Virus record (IMG/VR): IMGVR_UViG_3300046804_003175
Location: 1-20,240 of that record
Reading direction: 5' to 3' (one strand)
DNA from: a virus
DNA: 20,240 bases
Position 1 is the first letter of the stretch. Every line of letters starts with the position of its first letter. The notes beneath the pieces are model-generated. The model worked only from the letters and a program-made list of their open reading frames with translations. It ran no database searches and was not told the origin of the DNA. Positions 1 to 7,700 of the stretch are shown here, piece by piece. Both the position numbers and the translations under genes were made by a program.

Positions 1-544
1 TAAGTGGATTTGCCGATTCTTCCATTTCTCCACTTGCAACATAATCCGCTACTGTATCAATATAATCTGCTGCTTTGGTTATTTTTGATTGTACCCATGC
101 TTCTAAATTACCTTCACCTTTACCTACGGTATTTCTTAATCTTTTTACGGCATCTTCAATAGTTTTAAGTTCAGATCTTGCCATAGAATACTCATGATCT
201 TTTATTGAAACTTTATCCCATGCTTTTGTGCCATAAGAACACTCAGATCTTGTCTCCCTTTTATCACATAGGGGACAATATCTCTCTTCTTCACTAGATT
301 CTTTAACATCTCTAAATTTTTTATGTTCTTTTTTTGCAGATGCTTCCATTTTTTTAAGTCTTGTATAGTAATCTGGAATCTCATCAAGATGTTGAAGAGC
401 AATATCTCTTGCTAAATCATGATCTTTAGTATGTTCATGCTCAATAGGTTCTCCCATATCAAGTTGCTTTTGTATAAAAGAAACATCAAGACGATGCTTT
501 CTTGCAATTTGCTCAACTGTTTTATGAGACTTAAATTTACTCAT
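1..544 (-). CDS. DUF5661-like phage protein with Cys cluster, 3' end outside window (partial)
   Basis: The reading frame opens with ATG at 544-542 and stays open for 181 codons to the window edge, so the C-terminus is missing. Residues 1-65 are Lys/His-rich and contain EHEHTKDHDLARDIALQHLDEIPDYYTRL, split here as EHEHTKD (about 35-41), IALQHLDEIPDYYTRL (about 48-63); this resembles DUF5661, a family of unknown function common in phages. Cys90, Cys93 and Cys102 form C-x2-C-x8-C, which could be part of a metal site although a fourth ligand is not obvious (His117 is one candidate). Residues 118-170 hold YSMARSEL and AWVQSKITKAADYI, a helical segment that I recall from several marine T4-like phage proteins. 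It follows gp16 by 24 bases. In T4 the next gene would be gp17, but no terminase ATPase motif appears in the visible part. Function is unknown; the family call is from memory of the motif. Confidence 0.8.
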   Translation of the reverse strand, partial: MSKFKSHKTVEQIARKHRLDVSFIQKQLDMGEPIEHEHTKDHDLARDIALQHLDEIPDYYTRLKKMEASAKKEHKKFRDVKESSEEERYCPLCDKRETRSECSYGTKAWDKVSIKDHEYSMARSELKTIEDAVKRLRNTVGKGEGNLEAWVQSKITKAADYIDTVADYVASGEMEESANPL

Positions 545-561
545 TGGTGTAAATGAACCTG

Positions 562-569
562 TATTTATT
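562..569 (-). promoter_or_regulatory. Possible late promoter octamer (7/8 match)
   Basis: On the minus strand this reads AATAAATA, one mismatch from the T4-type late promoter TATAAATA. It overlaps the gp16 stop codon and ends 17 bases before the ATG of the DUF5661-like gene. In AT-rich DNA such a match can arise by chance, so it is only a candidate. Confidence 0.28.
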
Positions 570-994
570 TATTGTTCTTGAGACTGTTGCTTTAATAATT
601 TTGCCAATTCTGCAGTTGATCCAACAAAAAGTGCATTATTAACCGTTGTTGGCCCCTTTTGTTTTTCCTCTTCAACATCTTTTTTCATCTTATGAAGTGA
701 CATTAACTTTTCTGCTATTTCACTTGTATTTTTAATTAATTGTCCAGCAACTTCATATGCTCTAGGCATCTCACTTTCCTGAGCTAATTCTAGAATTCCA
801 TTAATAGCTTCTTGACCTTTTTCTACTAAAGAATATAAATTACCCCTTGCATATTCATAATCTTTTTTTATATCATCCGCAGTTGAAGAATATTTTTCTA
901 TTTCATCTGAAACTTTTTCGGCTTTCACCGGAACTATTTCGTCGCTTGTATTAAAGGTCTCATTTAACTTCTCAAATTTTTTAGTCATCTTCAT
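569..994 (-). CDS. 16: Small terminase subunit gp16
   Basis: This 141-residue protein matches T4 gp16 (164 aa) in its conserved parts. It has an acidic DIKKDYEYAR stretch (41-50), PRAYEVAGQLIK (77-88), LHKMKKDV (100-107) and the C-terminal VNNALFVGSTAELAKLL (118-134), which corresponds to the NATVFVGSPTEL region of T4 gp16. Known role of the family: an oligomeric ring that recognises concatemeric phage DNA and regulates the gp17 packaging motor. The middle (50-110) looks helical, as expected for the ring-forming coiled coil. The start at 994 lies 6 bases after the gp15 stop. A second in-frame ATG two codons later (988-986) is an equally possible start, since neither has a strong Shine-Dalgarno sequence. 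gp17 itself is not adjacent; a DUF5661-like gene follows. Confidence 0.92.
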   Translation of the reverse strand: MKMTKKFEKLNETFNTSDEIVPVKAEKVSDEIEKYSSTADDIKKDYEYARGNLYSLVEKGQEAINGILELAQESEMPRAYEVAGQLIKNTSEIAEKLMSLHKMKKDVEEEKQKGPTTVNNALFVGSTAELAKLLKQQSQEQ

Positions 995-1000
995 ATTCTA

Positions 1001-2002
1001 TTAAAAAGTAGATCCACTAAATCCAAAATCGTCACCTTCTTCAATTAGAGCATTATCCGCAGTGGTAATAGATTTAATAGGAGATCCTCCCAAATGAGAA
1101 GTTACTGTTGTATTGTCTTTACCCCTTTCCACAGTAAGGACATTTCCGGACTTACCAACTACATAAATTTCTTCACCTTCCAAATCTAAATATGTATTTG
1201 GTGAAATAGAACTTGCATCGTTTACTGCAATTTGAACATCAGATGTTGATATATCGTTAGTTAAGTTTGTGAGTATGATACCAGTGTAATTTTGAATTGC
1301 TCTTGGTTCTACCGAATAAATAACCTCCCTCGTTGGGGATGTAATAGTGTCTCCAGCAATATATCCAATAGAAACTTTTTTGATAATGTCTCTGGATGCA
1401 GTAGAAACAGGTCCAAAAAGATAAGTCTTAGCAGTAAATCTCAAAGTATAAATCAATACTCTTCTTGTTGTGAAGTCACCTTCATAATCATCTTGCATGG
1501 TTATATTTTCAAGAACCACAGGAATATCTCTTTTTTCATTGATTTCATCTACTAATTCAACCGTCATAGTATATGCCGGTTGGAAGTAAGGAAGAATTTG
1601 TTCTATTATTTGTAAAGCATCATCATTTAGTTTTGACATGATGCTCAACTCAAATTGCATATTATATGGTACAGGAAGATAAGTTTTTTTAGTTTCTTTT
1701 CCGTCAGTTAAAGACTTTGTTAAAAAGTTTTGAGTTGTTGTTGCTTTTCTTGTTGCATCATATGTCAATCCAGTAAATTCAAATGACATTCTAGGTAATG
1801 TCATTTGAATTGGTTTACTTAAATCTGGAGATTGATTAATCCTGGCAAGAAATTTTTGTGTGGGTCCGTATGCTAAAGGAATTTTAATAACACTGACTGT
1901 TTGATTTGAACTATCTTTGTGTTTAATAGATATGTTATTAAAAAGAGAACCAAAAGATATTACAGTTCTTCTTAAAATTTCGTGATAAAAATATTCAAAC
2001 AT
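1001..2002 (-). CDS. 15: Proximal tail sheath stabilisation / tail completion protein gp15
   Basis: This 333-residue protein aligns by eye with T4 gp15 (272 aa). Matches include the start MFEYFYHEILRR (T4 MFGYFYNSSFRR), SFGSLFNNISIK (T4 LMGDLFSNIQIK), ELSIMSKLNDD and QIIEQILPYFQP (131-142, nearly identical to T4), and RRVLIYTLRF (180-189). In T4, gp15 forms the ring that caps the finished tail and sheath and docks the tail to the gp13/gp14 neck. Here the protein has a C-terminal extension from about residue 242 that contains a small beta module (DLEGEEIYVV, GNVLTVERG) also seen in other virion proteins of this window, followed by the acidic tail IEEGDDFGFSGSTF. It has its own likely late promoter at 2047-2054 and sits 6 bases ahead of gp16. 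Confidence 0.95.
   Translation of the reverse strand: MFEYFYHEILRRTVISFGSLFNNISIKHKDSSNQTVSVIKIPLAYGPTQKFLARINQSPDLSKPIQMTLPRMSFEFTGLTYDATRKATTTQNFLTKSLTDGKETKKTYLPVPYNMQFELSIMSKLNDDALQIIEQILPYFQPAYTMTVELVDEINEKRDIPVVLENITMQDDYEGDFTTRRVLIYTLRFTAKTYLFGPVSTASRDIIKKVSIGYIAGDTITSPTREVIYSVEPRAIQNYTGIILTNLTNDISTSDVQIAVNDASSISPNTYLDLEGEEIYVVGKSGNVLTVERGKDNTTVTSHLGGSPIKSITTADNALIEEGDDFGFSGSTF
1064..1279 (-). repeat. gp15 C-terminal beta module shared with the giant proteins
   Basis: Residues 242-313 of gp15 carry a pattern of the form (variable strand)-L-(D/E)-xxE-E-I-x-V-V-x-x-x-G-N-x-L-T-V-x-R-G. A comparable block occurs in the 2604-residue protein (about 5710-5985, IGNEVISYTGVSGNRLT) and in the giant at 16871-17128 (IDNEIMKVTSVGIGSTNSISVIRP). 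The similarity is at protein level and short, so common origin is likely but not proven. Confidence 0.6.
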
Positions 2003-2046
2003 ATTCGTGACTTGTAGTATTACTATTTAATCTACTTAATAACTAA

Positions 2047-2054
2047 TATTTATA
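2047..2054 (-). promoter_or_regulatory. T4-type late promoter octamer upstream of gp15
   Basis: The minus strand reads TATAAATA exactly, the consensus recognised in T4 by the late sigma-like factor gp55 with the gp33/gp45 coactivators. It starts directly after the gp14 stop codon (2055-2057) and ends 44 bases before the gp15 ATG, in the largest intergenic gap of the window. It would serve gp15, gp16 and the gene beyond. An exact match in the right place makes it credible, although AT-richness lowers its weight. Confidence 0.62.
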
Positions 2055-3470
2055 TTATGGCATACCAAATGGATTGTTTTCACTAAAATCTATTATATTA
2101 TCAGCTTCTTGCTCAATTTCATCATTTGCAGAATAACCATCTTTTGTCGGGAAAATAGGATTCATTGATCTCAAATAATGAGAAGCACTTGAAGAAGATC
2201 CAACAATATTTTCACCTAAAACAAAGTCTCCAGTAAGATTTGAAACTTGTAAAACTTTTGTCTTAGAGTTCCATGACTTAACTTTTGCAATAACACCACT
2301 AACAGATCCTGTAACTGTTTCATTGAATATAAAGTTTCCTGAAGAAGTTAAAGGTGGATTTCCTATGGTGATGGACGGAGGTTCCATGTATGCAAGTCCA
2401 GCATCTGTAATCAAAATAGAAGTAATAGATCCAGCAGCAGATACAATAGCCGTAGCAGCTGCAGAAACTGATGAAATACCAGTAAATATAATATTAGGTG
2501 GATTTATATATCCAGATCCGCCATTTGTTATTGTGATTATGCCTACTATACCATCACCGATAGTAGCTGTTGCTATTGCACCACTTCCACCGCTACCAAT
2601 AAATCTTACTTTTGGTGCTACTGTATAACCATATCCTGGATTAGAAATCAAAACAGTTTGAACAGATTTTGCTTGAGGATTTACATTATCATTACAAACA
2701 ACAACTCCACCGATCATTTGAGCGATAGCAGTAGCAGTTTTTCCTCCACTTGGTGCAGAAGAAATCCCTACAGTTGGAGTGCTTGTATATCCACCACCTC
2801 TATTTGTTACCGTAATAAATCTAACTCCGCCGTTTACTATTGAAGAAATAGCAGAGGCAGTAACTCCTATACCAGACATTACAAGATCGTAAATATTTCC
2901 GGAAGGACCCTTTTCTGGATTATTTGGATCATTTCCACTAATCAAACTATCAATTTCATCAATACTAGTATCGATAAGTTCATCTTCATATCTAAAGAGT
3001 TCACACCTCAGTTCATAAGTATAATTTCCTTGTAATTGATAAAAAGGTTTTTCGTGCTCTACATATTTAATTTCAAATAAACGTCTTCCTAGAGGAAAAT
3101 AAACTAAATCTCCTTCTCTAGGTCTTGAGTAAATTTTAATATCTGATTGATTTTGTATTAGCGGTGAAATATAATTTTCGTATCTCTCTCTGGAAATTGT
3201 TAATACAATCTCGTTAAGTGCTTGAATACCAAATTTTGATAAAATAGTTGGATTATCCGAATAACCCTCATAATTGTTAATATATGCTTCAATAGGATAT
3301 GCGTTATTGAATTCTGATTCAATAACTTCTCTTATAACAGTTTTTTCTGTGATATATTGTCTAGGAAGATAATAAACTTCAACACCATACATTCTCAACT
3401 GTTCGTTGATGAGGTCTTGAATAAGACTTTGTTCTGTATTAGATCCTTGAAGAAAAAATGGATTAAGCAT
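2055..3470 (-). CDS. 14: Neck protein gp14 with inserted glycine-rich repeats
   Basis: This 471-residue protein follows gp13 and precedes gp15, as gp14 does in T4 (256 aa there). Residues 1-175 are the neck core: a start with NPFF and repeated acidic helices, the VYYLPRQYITEKTVIREV region (32-50), and a beta-rich SRPREGDLVYFPLGRRLFEI part (115-134). Residues 225-369 carry four G-x-(G/A)-Y repeats (GGGYTSTPTVGI, PGYGYTVAPKVRF, GGSGYINPPNIIF, AGLAYMEPPSITI). Residues 378-430 carry a G-x-x-S-G-x-x-A-x-V / GEnIvGs module. The acidic tail EQEADNIIDFSENNPFGMP (453-471) resembles the end of marine-phage gp14 as I recall it, so the repeats appear placed between core and tail. In T4, gp14 completes the neck together with gp13 so the head can join the tail. 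The start lies 5 bases after gp13 with no clear Shine-Dalgarno sequence. Confidence 0.9.
   Translation of the reverse strand: MLNPFFLQGSNTEQSLIQDLINEQLRMYGVEVYYLPRQYITEKTVIREVIESEFNNAYPIEAYINNYEGYSDNPTILSKFGIQALNEIVLTISRERYENYISPLIQNQSDIKIYSRPREGDLVYFPLGRRLFEIKYVEHEKPFYQLQGNYTYELRCELFRYEDELIDTSIDEIDSLISGNDPNNPEKGPSGNIYDLVMSGIGVTASAISSIVNGGVRFITVTNRGGGYTSTPTVGISSAPSGGKTATAIAQMIGGVVVCNDNVNPQAKSVQTVLISNPGYGYTVAPKVRFIGSGGSGAIATATIGDGIVGIITITNGGSGYINPPNIIFTGISSVSAAATAIVSAAGSITSILITDAGLAYMEPPSITIGNPPLTSSGNFIFNETVTGSVSGVIAKVKSWNSKTKVLQVSNLTGDFVLGENIVGSSSSASHYLRSMNPIFPTKDGYSANDEIEQEADNIIDFSENNPFGMP
2181..2339 (-). repeat. SGA-type module in gp14
   Basis: Residues 378-430 follow the pattern NETVTGSVSGVIAKV - VLQVSNLTGDFVLGENIVGS. 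The same order of elements, x-I-x-G-x-x-S-G-A-x-A-x-V then a beta strand and G-x-F-x-x-G-E-x-I-x-G, is found in gp8 (12853-12969), in the 2604-residue protein (several places) and near residues 322-345 of the giant. Confidence 0.6.
2364..2798 (-). repeat. Four G-x-G-Y repeats inside gp14
   Basis: Repeat cores start at gp14 residues 225, 278, 317 and 357, giving spacings of roughly 54, 39 and 40 residues. Each core is (I/V)-x-(I/V)-(T/S)-x-x-G-x-G-Y-x-x-x-P-x-(V/I)-x-(F/I), followed by an Ala/Gly-rich strand. The repeats are divergent at DNA level, so they are protein-level repeats and not recent tandem duplications. Confidence 0.75.
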
Positions 3471-3475
3471 AGATT

Positions 3476-4321
3476 TTAACCAATCATATCTAGTGGTGGA
3501 AGCTCATAGGTATTTGACATTTTTTCCATTAATATATCAATTTCTCTTTGGGCGTCATCATACATTTGTCTCCCATTTAGTTCCACTCCACCTGGAAGTT
3601 TTACTCCAGTAAATTTCATCATATTTTGTCCCCATTGACGCTTAATCAATGAGGTTAAATAAGGTTTTATAAAAGAATCGTTCCAGACTCTAGAGTAGTC
3701 ATTTGGATCTAATGTTGAATAACAATCAATGATCAAGTATTGATCAGCTCTAACAGAACCCCAATCTATATCCAGGTATAATCTATCCTGTCTTTTATTA
3801 AAACGTATTTGTTTTTGCGTATTTAATAAAAAATCCAAATCTTCCAAATAAGTTTTAACCATGGCATAACTAAGAAGTTCAGTTGTTCCCCAATAGTAAA
3901 TATCATTTAAGAACAACTGATATTTCACGCTGAACATATTATTTGTAATAGTGTTTGCTCCATCAAACATAAAAATCTTAGTAACACCTATAATATTTGG
4001 CGGAACTTGTAAATAGTTACTATTTTCCTCATAACTAAATGTTGTAGATGTACCAACAATGTTTGTAGTAACATTTGTTGTTACTATACCAACTCTATTA
4101 TTTTCTCCTTTTGCCCTTCCCCTATCAATATCATTTTGAGTTATTTTATACTTATAAAAAGTTGGGTAAACACCATCAAAATGTCTTTCTTGGAAAAACT
4201 GAACTGCATCATCTACCAAATCTTCAATCTGCTCATCTGCAACATTTATTTCCAAAACAGGAGCACCTAATTTTCTCTTGCAGTAGTCAATTAATTCTTG
4301 TCGGGTAGATGGTTGTGCCAT
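3476..4321 (-). CDS. 13: Neck protein gp13
   Basis: This 281-residue protein is close to the size of T4 gp13 (309 aa) and has the family's typical N-terminus: a short helix, KRKLGAP (15-21), then an acidic helix with DEQIEDLVDDAVQFFQERHFDG (29-50, read across two segments). The middle is beta-rich with aromatic residues, and a C-terminal helical part contains GGVELNGRQMYDDAQREID. In T4, gp13 and gp14 form the neck that closes the portal after packaging and lets the tail attach. Its ATG shares one base with the stop codon of the preceding 56-aa gene (TAATG), which suggests translational coupling, and gp14 starts 5 bases downstream. The synteny gp13-gp14-gp15-gp16 is that of T4. Confidence 0.92.
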   Translation of the reverse strand: MAQPSTRQELIDYCKRKLGAPVLEINVADEQIEDLVDDAVQFFQERHFDGVYPTFYKYKITQNDIDRGRAKGENNRVGIVTTNVTTNIVGTSTTFSYEENSNYLQVPPNIIGVTKIFMFDGANTITNNMFSVKYQLFLNDIYYWGTTELLSYAMVKTYLEDLDFLLNTQKQIRFNKRQDRLYLDIDWGSVRADQYLIIDCYSTLDPNDYSRVWNDSFIKPYLTSLIKRQWGQNMMKFTGVKLPGGVELNGRQMYDDAQREIDILMEKMSNTYELPPLDMIG

Positions 4322-4491
4322 TAGATTCTAAGACTAGAAATTACTTCTTGTTGACTAAAATATAATTTAATATATGACTTTGCAAGATCTCTCAAAGTTT
4401 CAACATCACTTATACTATCTATATCTCTAGAGAGTTTTTCATACTCAAACATTTTTGACATTGTTTCCAAAGAAATTTTATCAGGATCCAT
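4321..4491 (-). CDS. Small conserved-looking protein, 56 aa
   Basis: A frame from ATG 4491-4489 to TAA 4323-4321 encodes 56 residues, starting MDPDKISLETMSKMFEYEK and continuing with LSRDIDSISDVETLRDLAK, then a helical end SYIKLYFSQQEVI. It is mostly predicted helical with no Cys, signal peptide or membrane segment. It overlaps the end of the 74-aa gene by 11 bases and its stop overlaps the gp13 start by one base, a tight arrangement expected of a real coupled gene. Without it the segment would be a 159-base gap in an otherwise gapless operon. I recall similar 50-60 residue proteins at this place in marine T4-like phages, but no function. Alternative starts exist at Met11 and Met14. Confidence 0.8.
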   Translation of the reverse strand: MDPDKISLETMSKMFEYEKLSRDIDSISDVETLRDLAKSYIKLYFSQQEVISSLRI

Positions 4492-4705
4492 TTGCTAAAT
4501 TCCTCAATAAGGTTTTAATTTCATCCAAGTCATTTTTAATTTCACTCATTTCATCCTCAAGATTTTTAATCTTTTTTGATTCATTATACATTCTTTTGTA
4601 ATTTTCAATGTATTTTTCATAACCATCTGAGTCAAAATTAACTATTCCGTTGGAATTAGTATCCCTTGCCAGATGGTTTTTATCTTTTACTTTAAGATAA
4701 TCCAT
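4481..4705 (-). CDS. Small coiled-coil protein, 74 aa
   Basis: The protein has two parts. Residues 1-36 (MDYLKVKDKNHLARDTNSN, then IVNFDSDGYEKYI) include the pattern LxRDxxSxxIxNxDxxxYxxY, which I recall from small proteins of marine T4-like phages. Residues 40-70 are a charged heptad-like helix (KKIKNLEDEMSEIKNDLDEI) likely to form a coiled coil. The start is 5 bases after the DUF4815 gene and the end overlaps the 56-aa gene by 11 bases. It sits near the position of T4 wac (fibritin, a coiled-coil whisker protein), but it is far too short and has no other sign of being fibritin. Function unknown; a virion or assembly role is inferred only from position. Confidence 0.82.
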   Translation of the reverse strand: MDYLKVKDKNHLARDTNSNGIVNFDSDGYEKYIENYKRMYNESKKIKNLEDEMSEIKNDLDEIKTLLRNLANGS

Positions 4706-4710
4706 ATCTA

Positions 4711-7700
4711 CTATACTCTAGGTTTGACAGTAGCAATAACTCTCAATTGCTTAATTAATGGTGGAGTTGCTTGATTCTTTCCTGCCAAAATAATTTTAAC
4801 AGAAAATGCATTAAAATCTGGTAAATCATCAACTGAATACTCATAATCACGGAACGATGAATCTGATGTTTGGGATACAAAACTATCCTGAGAACCGTCA
4901 TTCAATGAAGGATCAATGACTCTCTTAATTCCCTGTCCATCAACTTGATAATTTGAATATCCAGGGAATAATTCATAATTTTGAGATGATTGTGGAGAAT
5001 CATCTCTATAGAGTTGGTAAAGAACTCTAACATCATTTGTTTCATTTCTACTTGCAGTAAGTAGAACTTTCAGAGAGTTTGCCGGCAGTTTTAGTCTAAC
5101 TGGTTTAGAAACATAAATTGCAGAATGCTTATCATCATATAGACTTCTTACATTATCGTCGTTAGCATAATTTGAGTCATCATTTACTCCATTTGGACTA
5201 TTAATTAGATTTGAAGTTAAGACAGCATTTACTCTAACCAAATCAATAACTGGAGATACTCTTGTATCTGTTGTATTCATTAAAAATTCCATTGAGAAAG
5301 ACTTTCCACCTGGAGATTCTGTAATAAACTTCTGCTCATTAATGTCTGAGCAGACTAATTTTGGGGTTTGGAAGAAAGTTGTACCTGTTAGTGGTATTGA
5401 TTGGAATCCATCATCTACAAATGATTTTTCGTTTCCACTAATACTAGTTCCCGTAAATGTTCTTACTCTGCAACTTAAATCAGTTTTCCCGGGAATAATA
5501 TAAGATACATTTGGAGTAACTGCTTCAAACTGAATATTATTCGTTAAAACTGTTCCAGTATCTCCAGATTGAATAGTATTGTTGAAATAGAGGTCATTAG
5601 ACCTATCAACTCCAATGATGTTATTTTCAGAATCAGTATCTGAATTGTCTATTTTAATATAGTAAGAATTTAAATCAATTGGATGACTATCGGAAAGAGC
5701 ATAAGCAAAATTATGAACTTTATTAATTCTTCTGAGAGAAACTCCATTAAATTCATACTTATATACATATGTTCCTGCATCATATGACAATGCTTGAGAA
5801 CCATCTACAGACCTTGCGGCGGAAGTTAATCTATTTCCAGATACCCCAGTGTAAGAAATTACTTCATTTCCTATAATTACATAACCGGGATTTGATGGAC
5901 TTACAGAAATTCCTTCAAAGAGATCAAATCCACTAGAAGAAGTTAATGGAATTGATGTGAGCGAGTTAGTAATGTCTTCGGATAGAGTTGAATTTGTTTC
6001 CGTTAATGGAGGTCTAAATTCACTAATTCTTACATAGTTTTCTGTGGAATGCATTCCATGATTTTGATGAATTACCTTCATATGAAGACCATCATAATAG
6101 GGATCTGGTGTAATTGATTTTATTGTAACTCCAACACCTGTTGCAACTTCAGTTCCGGAAGAGTTAATATAATTTACTGTACTAATTCCTACAGTAAATG
6201 AACCTTGGACATTATCAATAATAAAGGTAGCATTTGATGCAATACTTGCTACAGATAATCTTCCACCAAAACCAATGTTTTGTCCCATACCAGTCTCTGG
6301 AATTAATAAAGAATCTCCCACCTTATAACCAATACCACCATCAGTAATTGTTACGGTAGCAATTCCAGAATTAACAACTCCAATAGTAGCAACAGCACCA
6401 GAACCATTCCCAGTTTCAGTCTCAAGAGAAATTCCACTGAAAGTTCCATCAGTATATCCTATCCCTGCATTAGTAACAGTAAGACCAATTCCTGTTCCAG
6501 AAGAGATATTTCCAGCAATTCCAATAAGTTTTCCTGTAGCAGTTCCTTGCTTTAAGGTAACTCCTGGAACAACATTAACTGGATCATAACCAGTAGAACC
6601 TAATCCAACAATAATTCTCTTAGACAGAGGTAGGAATTGATTTGCTCCAGTTACGGTTACTTTACCATTTCCTAAAGCAAGTTTAGGATTAAAGAATCTA
6701 ACAAGTCCTTCTGTAGAGGTAAAATCTGCTCTATATAATTTATATTTCAAATCCTCTAATTGCGAAGGAGACCAAACTGAACCATTTTGAGATTTAAACA
6801 AACTTCCCAATGTTGGTTGAACAGATATTTTTATTCCAGTTTGAATATCGTTCTTCCCAAGCTCAGAAATAAAGACTCTATATTGAGGACTATTTGAAAG
6901 AAGAACAATTGAAAATTCTGATGACTGTTGACTACCTATAGGTGCTTGACGAACCTCCAACTGTTGTGGTCCGGGAAGATAAACTGGAGATGGGAATGTA
7001 AATCTAGTGGGTACGGAAGCATCTGTTGATAGATTTATTTGATCTGGAGATAAAGTAACTTCAGAGAATGGAACTACCATGGTGCTAGGAACTCCAGCAA
7101 TCATTGGTCTAATCTGTAAAGTTACGGGAATACTTTCATCTTTAGTCTCAAAGAAAACGTCTACTGATGTTAAAAATACTCCAGTATTATCTCTAACATA
7201 GAATGATTGTGCCAGAGGGTCATGGTTTTCCCATACTTTAAATTGAGGTGTTCCTGTTCCGGTAGAAATTCCTGTTTGAGTTTGAGTTTTTGTAACAGTA
7301 GTTGTATTTGTAGTTGTATTTGTAATAGTATTTGTGTTGATATTAAATCCACTTAAAATTGTTATATTTCTAGTAGTTAATATCTTCGTTTCTGTTACAT
7401 TTCTAATTGCCGAAGAAGTAAATTCTGCTTCACCAGAACTTTCATTTATTCTAGTATTTGGAATAAACGCTTGTAAAGCATTACCCAAGTTCTGTAATGT
7501 TGGAGTGTCAATGAGACTAAATGTGTTCTGCCCATTAATCCATTGTGGATTTCCTGGTACATTTGGATTTGGAACATATAGAGAACCAATCAATCTCCCA
7601 CTATTATCTGAAACTAAACGAATATTTCTAATAATCGCAACAGCACCAGAAGTTTTTCCGATTAATCTCATATTTAAACCAATCATTCCATAATATTCAA

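Noticed and set aside
202-402. Minus-strand frame of 66 codons
   Set aside because: It lies wholly inside the DUF5661-like gene in another frame; the product is Lys-rich low-information sequence, while the main frame has recognisable motifs.
1-544. Left-edge gene as the large terminase gp17
   Set aside because: No Walker A or B pattern or nuclease motif in the 181 visible residues; the DUF5661-like and Cys motifs point elsewhere.
1292-1555. Plus-strand frame inside gp15
   Set aside because: Antisense to a confident T4 gp15 homologue, with Ser/Asn/Cys-rich translation and no motif.
2003-2054. Possible terminator hairpin in the gp14-gp15 gap (TAGTA-T-TACTA)
   Set aside because: Only five A/T-rich pairs with a one-base loop and no T-run of note; not a plausible terminator.
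2323-2628. Plus-strand frame of 101 codons inside gp14
   Set aside because: Its Pro/Val/Ala-rich translation is the antisense image of the G-x-G-Y repeats (GGxxYPxPP patterns), so it is a shadow of repeated coding sequence.
4481-4705. 74-aa gene as fibritin (wac)
   Set aside because: It has a coiled coil at the right position but is far shorter than T4 fibritin (487 aa) and lacks any foldon-like end.
7334-7693. Plus-strand frame of 119 codons inside the 2604-aa gene
   Set aside because: Antisense with no independent start signal, and all neighbouring genes use the other strand.
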